Shown in pieces: positions 40,763 through 40,980 of a DNA stretch of 40,980 nucleotides; the first letter of the stretch is position 1, and the number at the start of each line of letters is the position of its first letter. Made by a program: the position numbers and the translations under genes. Origin of the DNA: Gammaproteobacteria bacterium (GTDB lineage Bacteria; Pseudomonadota; Gammaproteobacteria; Eutrophobiales; Eutrophobiaceae); contig JAPPLI010000161.1 in the NCBI GenBank assembly GCA_028819495.1, forward strand, positions 1-40,980, written 5' to 3'. The notes below the pieces were generated by a model. It had not been told where the DNA came from, did no database searches, and saw only the letters and a program-made list of their open reading frames with translations.

Positions 40763-40980
40763 TCAACAATCCAGGGTATTCCTGCGCTCCCAGTCACTGA
40801 GGTGCGATGTATATTCTCCCCATTCCTGCATTTTCAGCTTGATGTAGGAATCCACGAACTCACCGCCCAGGCCGACGCGTAATATTTTGCTCTTTTCCAG
40901 CAGGCGCAGGGCATCCAGCAGGGTGGCCGGTAATTTCCGTGCGGACTTCACCTTGTGCCCTTCCGCGTACATGTCGATAT
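40763..40980 (-). CDS. Gamma-glutamylputrescine synthetase-type glutamine synthetase, C-terminal part
   Basis: Only the last 72 residues lie in the window; the gene continues beyond 40980. The segment IDMYAEGHKVKSARKLPATL then LDALRLLEKSKILRVGLGGE, FVDSYIKLKMQEWGEYTSHL and SDWERRNTLDC matches the C-terminus of class-III-like glutamine synthetases that glutamylate polyamines (PuuA, SpuI). These enzymes ligate glutamate to putrescine or other polyamines as the first step of the glutamylated degradation route. It converges with spuC. The context supports a polyamine-catabolism locus at the right edge, but the substrate cannot be fixed from a fragment. Confidence 0.85.
   Translation of the reverse strand, partial: IDMYAEGHKVKSARKLPATLLDALRLLEKSKILRVGLGGEFVDSYIKLKMQEWGEYTSHLSDWERRNTLDC

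Noticed and set aside
1-40980. CRISPR arrays, tRNA or rRNA genes
   Set aside because: I saw no regularly spaced repeats of 25-40 bases and no tRNA-like or rRNA-like segments in the window.

Overview
The window looks like a chromosomal segment of a gammaproteobacterium. The housekeeping block is of gammaproteobacterial type (an FtsN-like SPOR protein, priA, a class A penicillin-binding protein next to aroK-aroB, and a Pseudomonas-like spuC with a puuA-type glutamine synthetase). The large TonB receptor and the TPR-sulfotransferases would suit a marine or host-associated species. That ecological guess is inference; no 16S or other taxonomic marker is present.

Layout. Positions 1-2.3 kb hold a small membrane protein and a hipBA-type toxin-antitoxin pair bracketed by short GGGGTCAGGT-type repeats. 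Positions 2.3-9.2 kb are core genes: SPOR protein, priA, mrcA, aroK, aroB. From 9,240, three bases after the aroB stop, to about 37.0 kb lies a dense accessory island, followed by an aldehyde dehydrogenase. The right edge (37.1-41.0 kb) resembles polyamine catabolism: the aldehyde dehydrogenase, an N-terminally truncated VOC protein, a putrescine-type aminotransferase (spuC-like), an IS630-type transposase remnant, and the C-terminus of a gamma-glutamylpolyamine synthetase running off the window.

The island encodes two TPR-sulfotransferases, two luciferase-like (LLM) flavin oxidoreductases, two ureohydrolases (agmatinase/guanidinobutyrase fold) and one arginine deiminase/amidinotransferase-fold enzyme. 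It also encodes three related MFS transporters, three acyl-CoA dehydrogenases, an ADP-forming type acyl-CoA synthetase, a crotonase, a cytochrome P450, a Rieske-oxygenase-fold protein, a SnoaL-like protein, an NmrA-like reductase, a GNAT-like protein, a metallo-beta-lactamase-fold hydrolase, a TonB-dependent receptor and an Lrp/AsnC regulator. Transcription is arranged around four divergent intergenic regions. Each carries the 7-mer TCAGTAT (or its complement), suggesting a common regulator, possibly the encoded Lrp-family protein.

Inference: the three guanidino-active folds, the sulfotransferases, the oxygenases, the beta-oxidation-like module and the transporters together suggest import (TonB, MFS) and breakdown or remodelling of a guanidino-containing, possibly sulfated, natural compound. 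The products could feed urea and diamine or amino-acid catabolism. A biosynthetic reading cannot be excluded. Several enzymes have changed key residues: the Rieske protein lacks two of four cluster ligands, the P450 lacks its I-helix threonine, one ureohydrolase lacks the usual His-Gly motif, the crotonase lacks both hydratase glutamates, and one sulfotransferase lacks its 3'-phosphate-binding serine. The pathway may therefore use non-standard chemistry.
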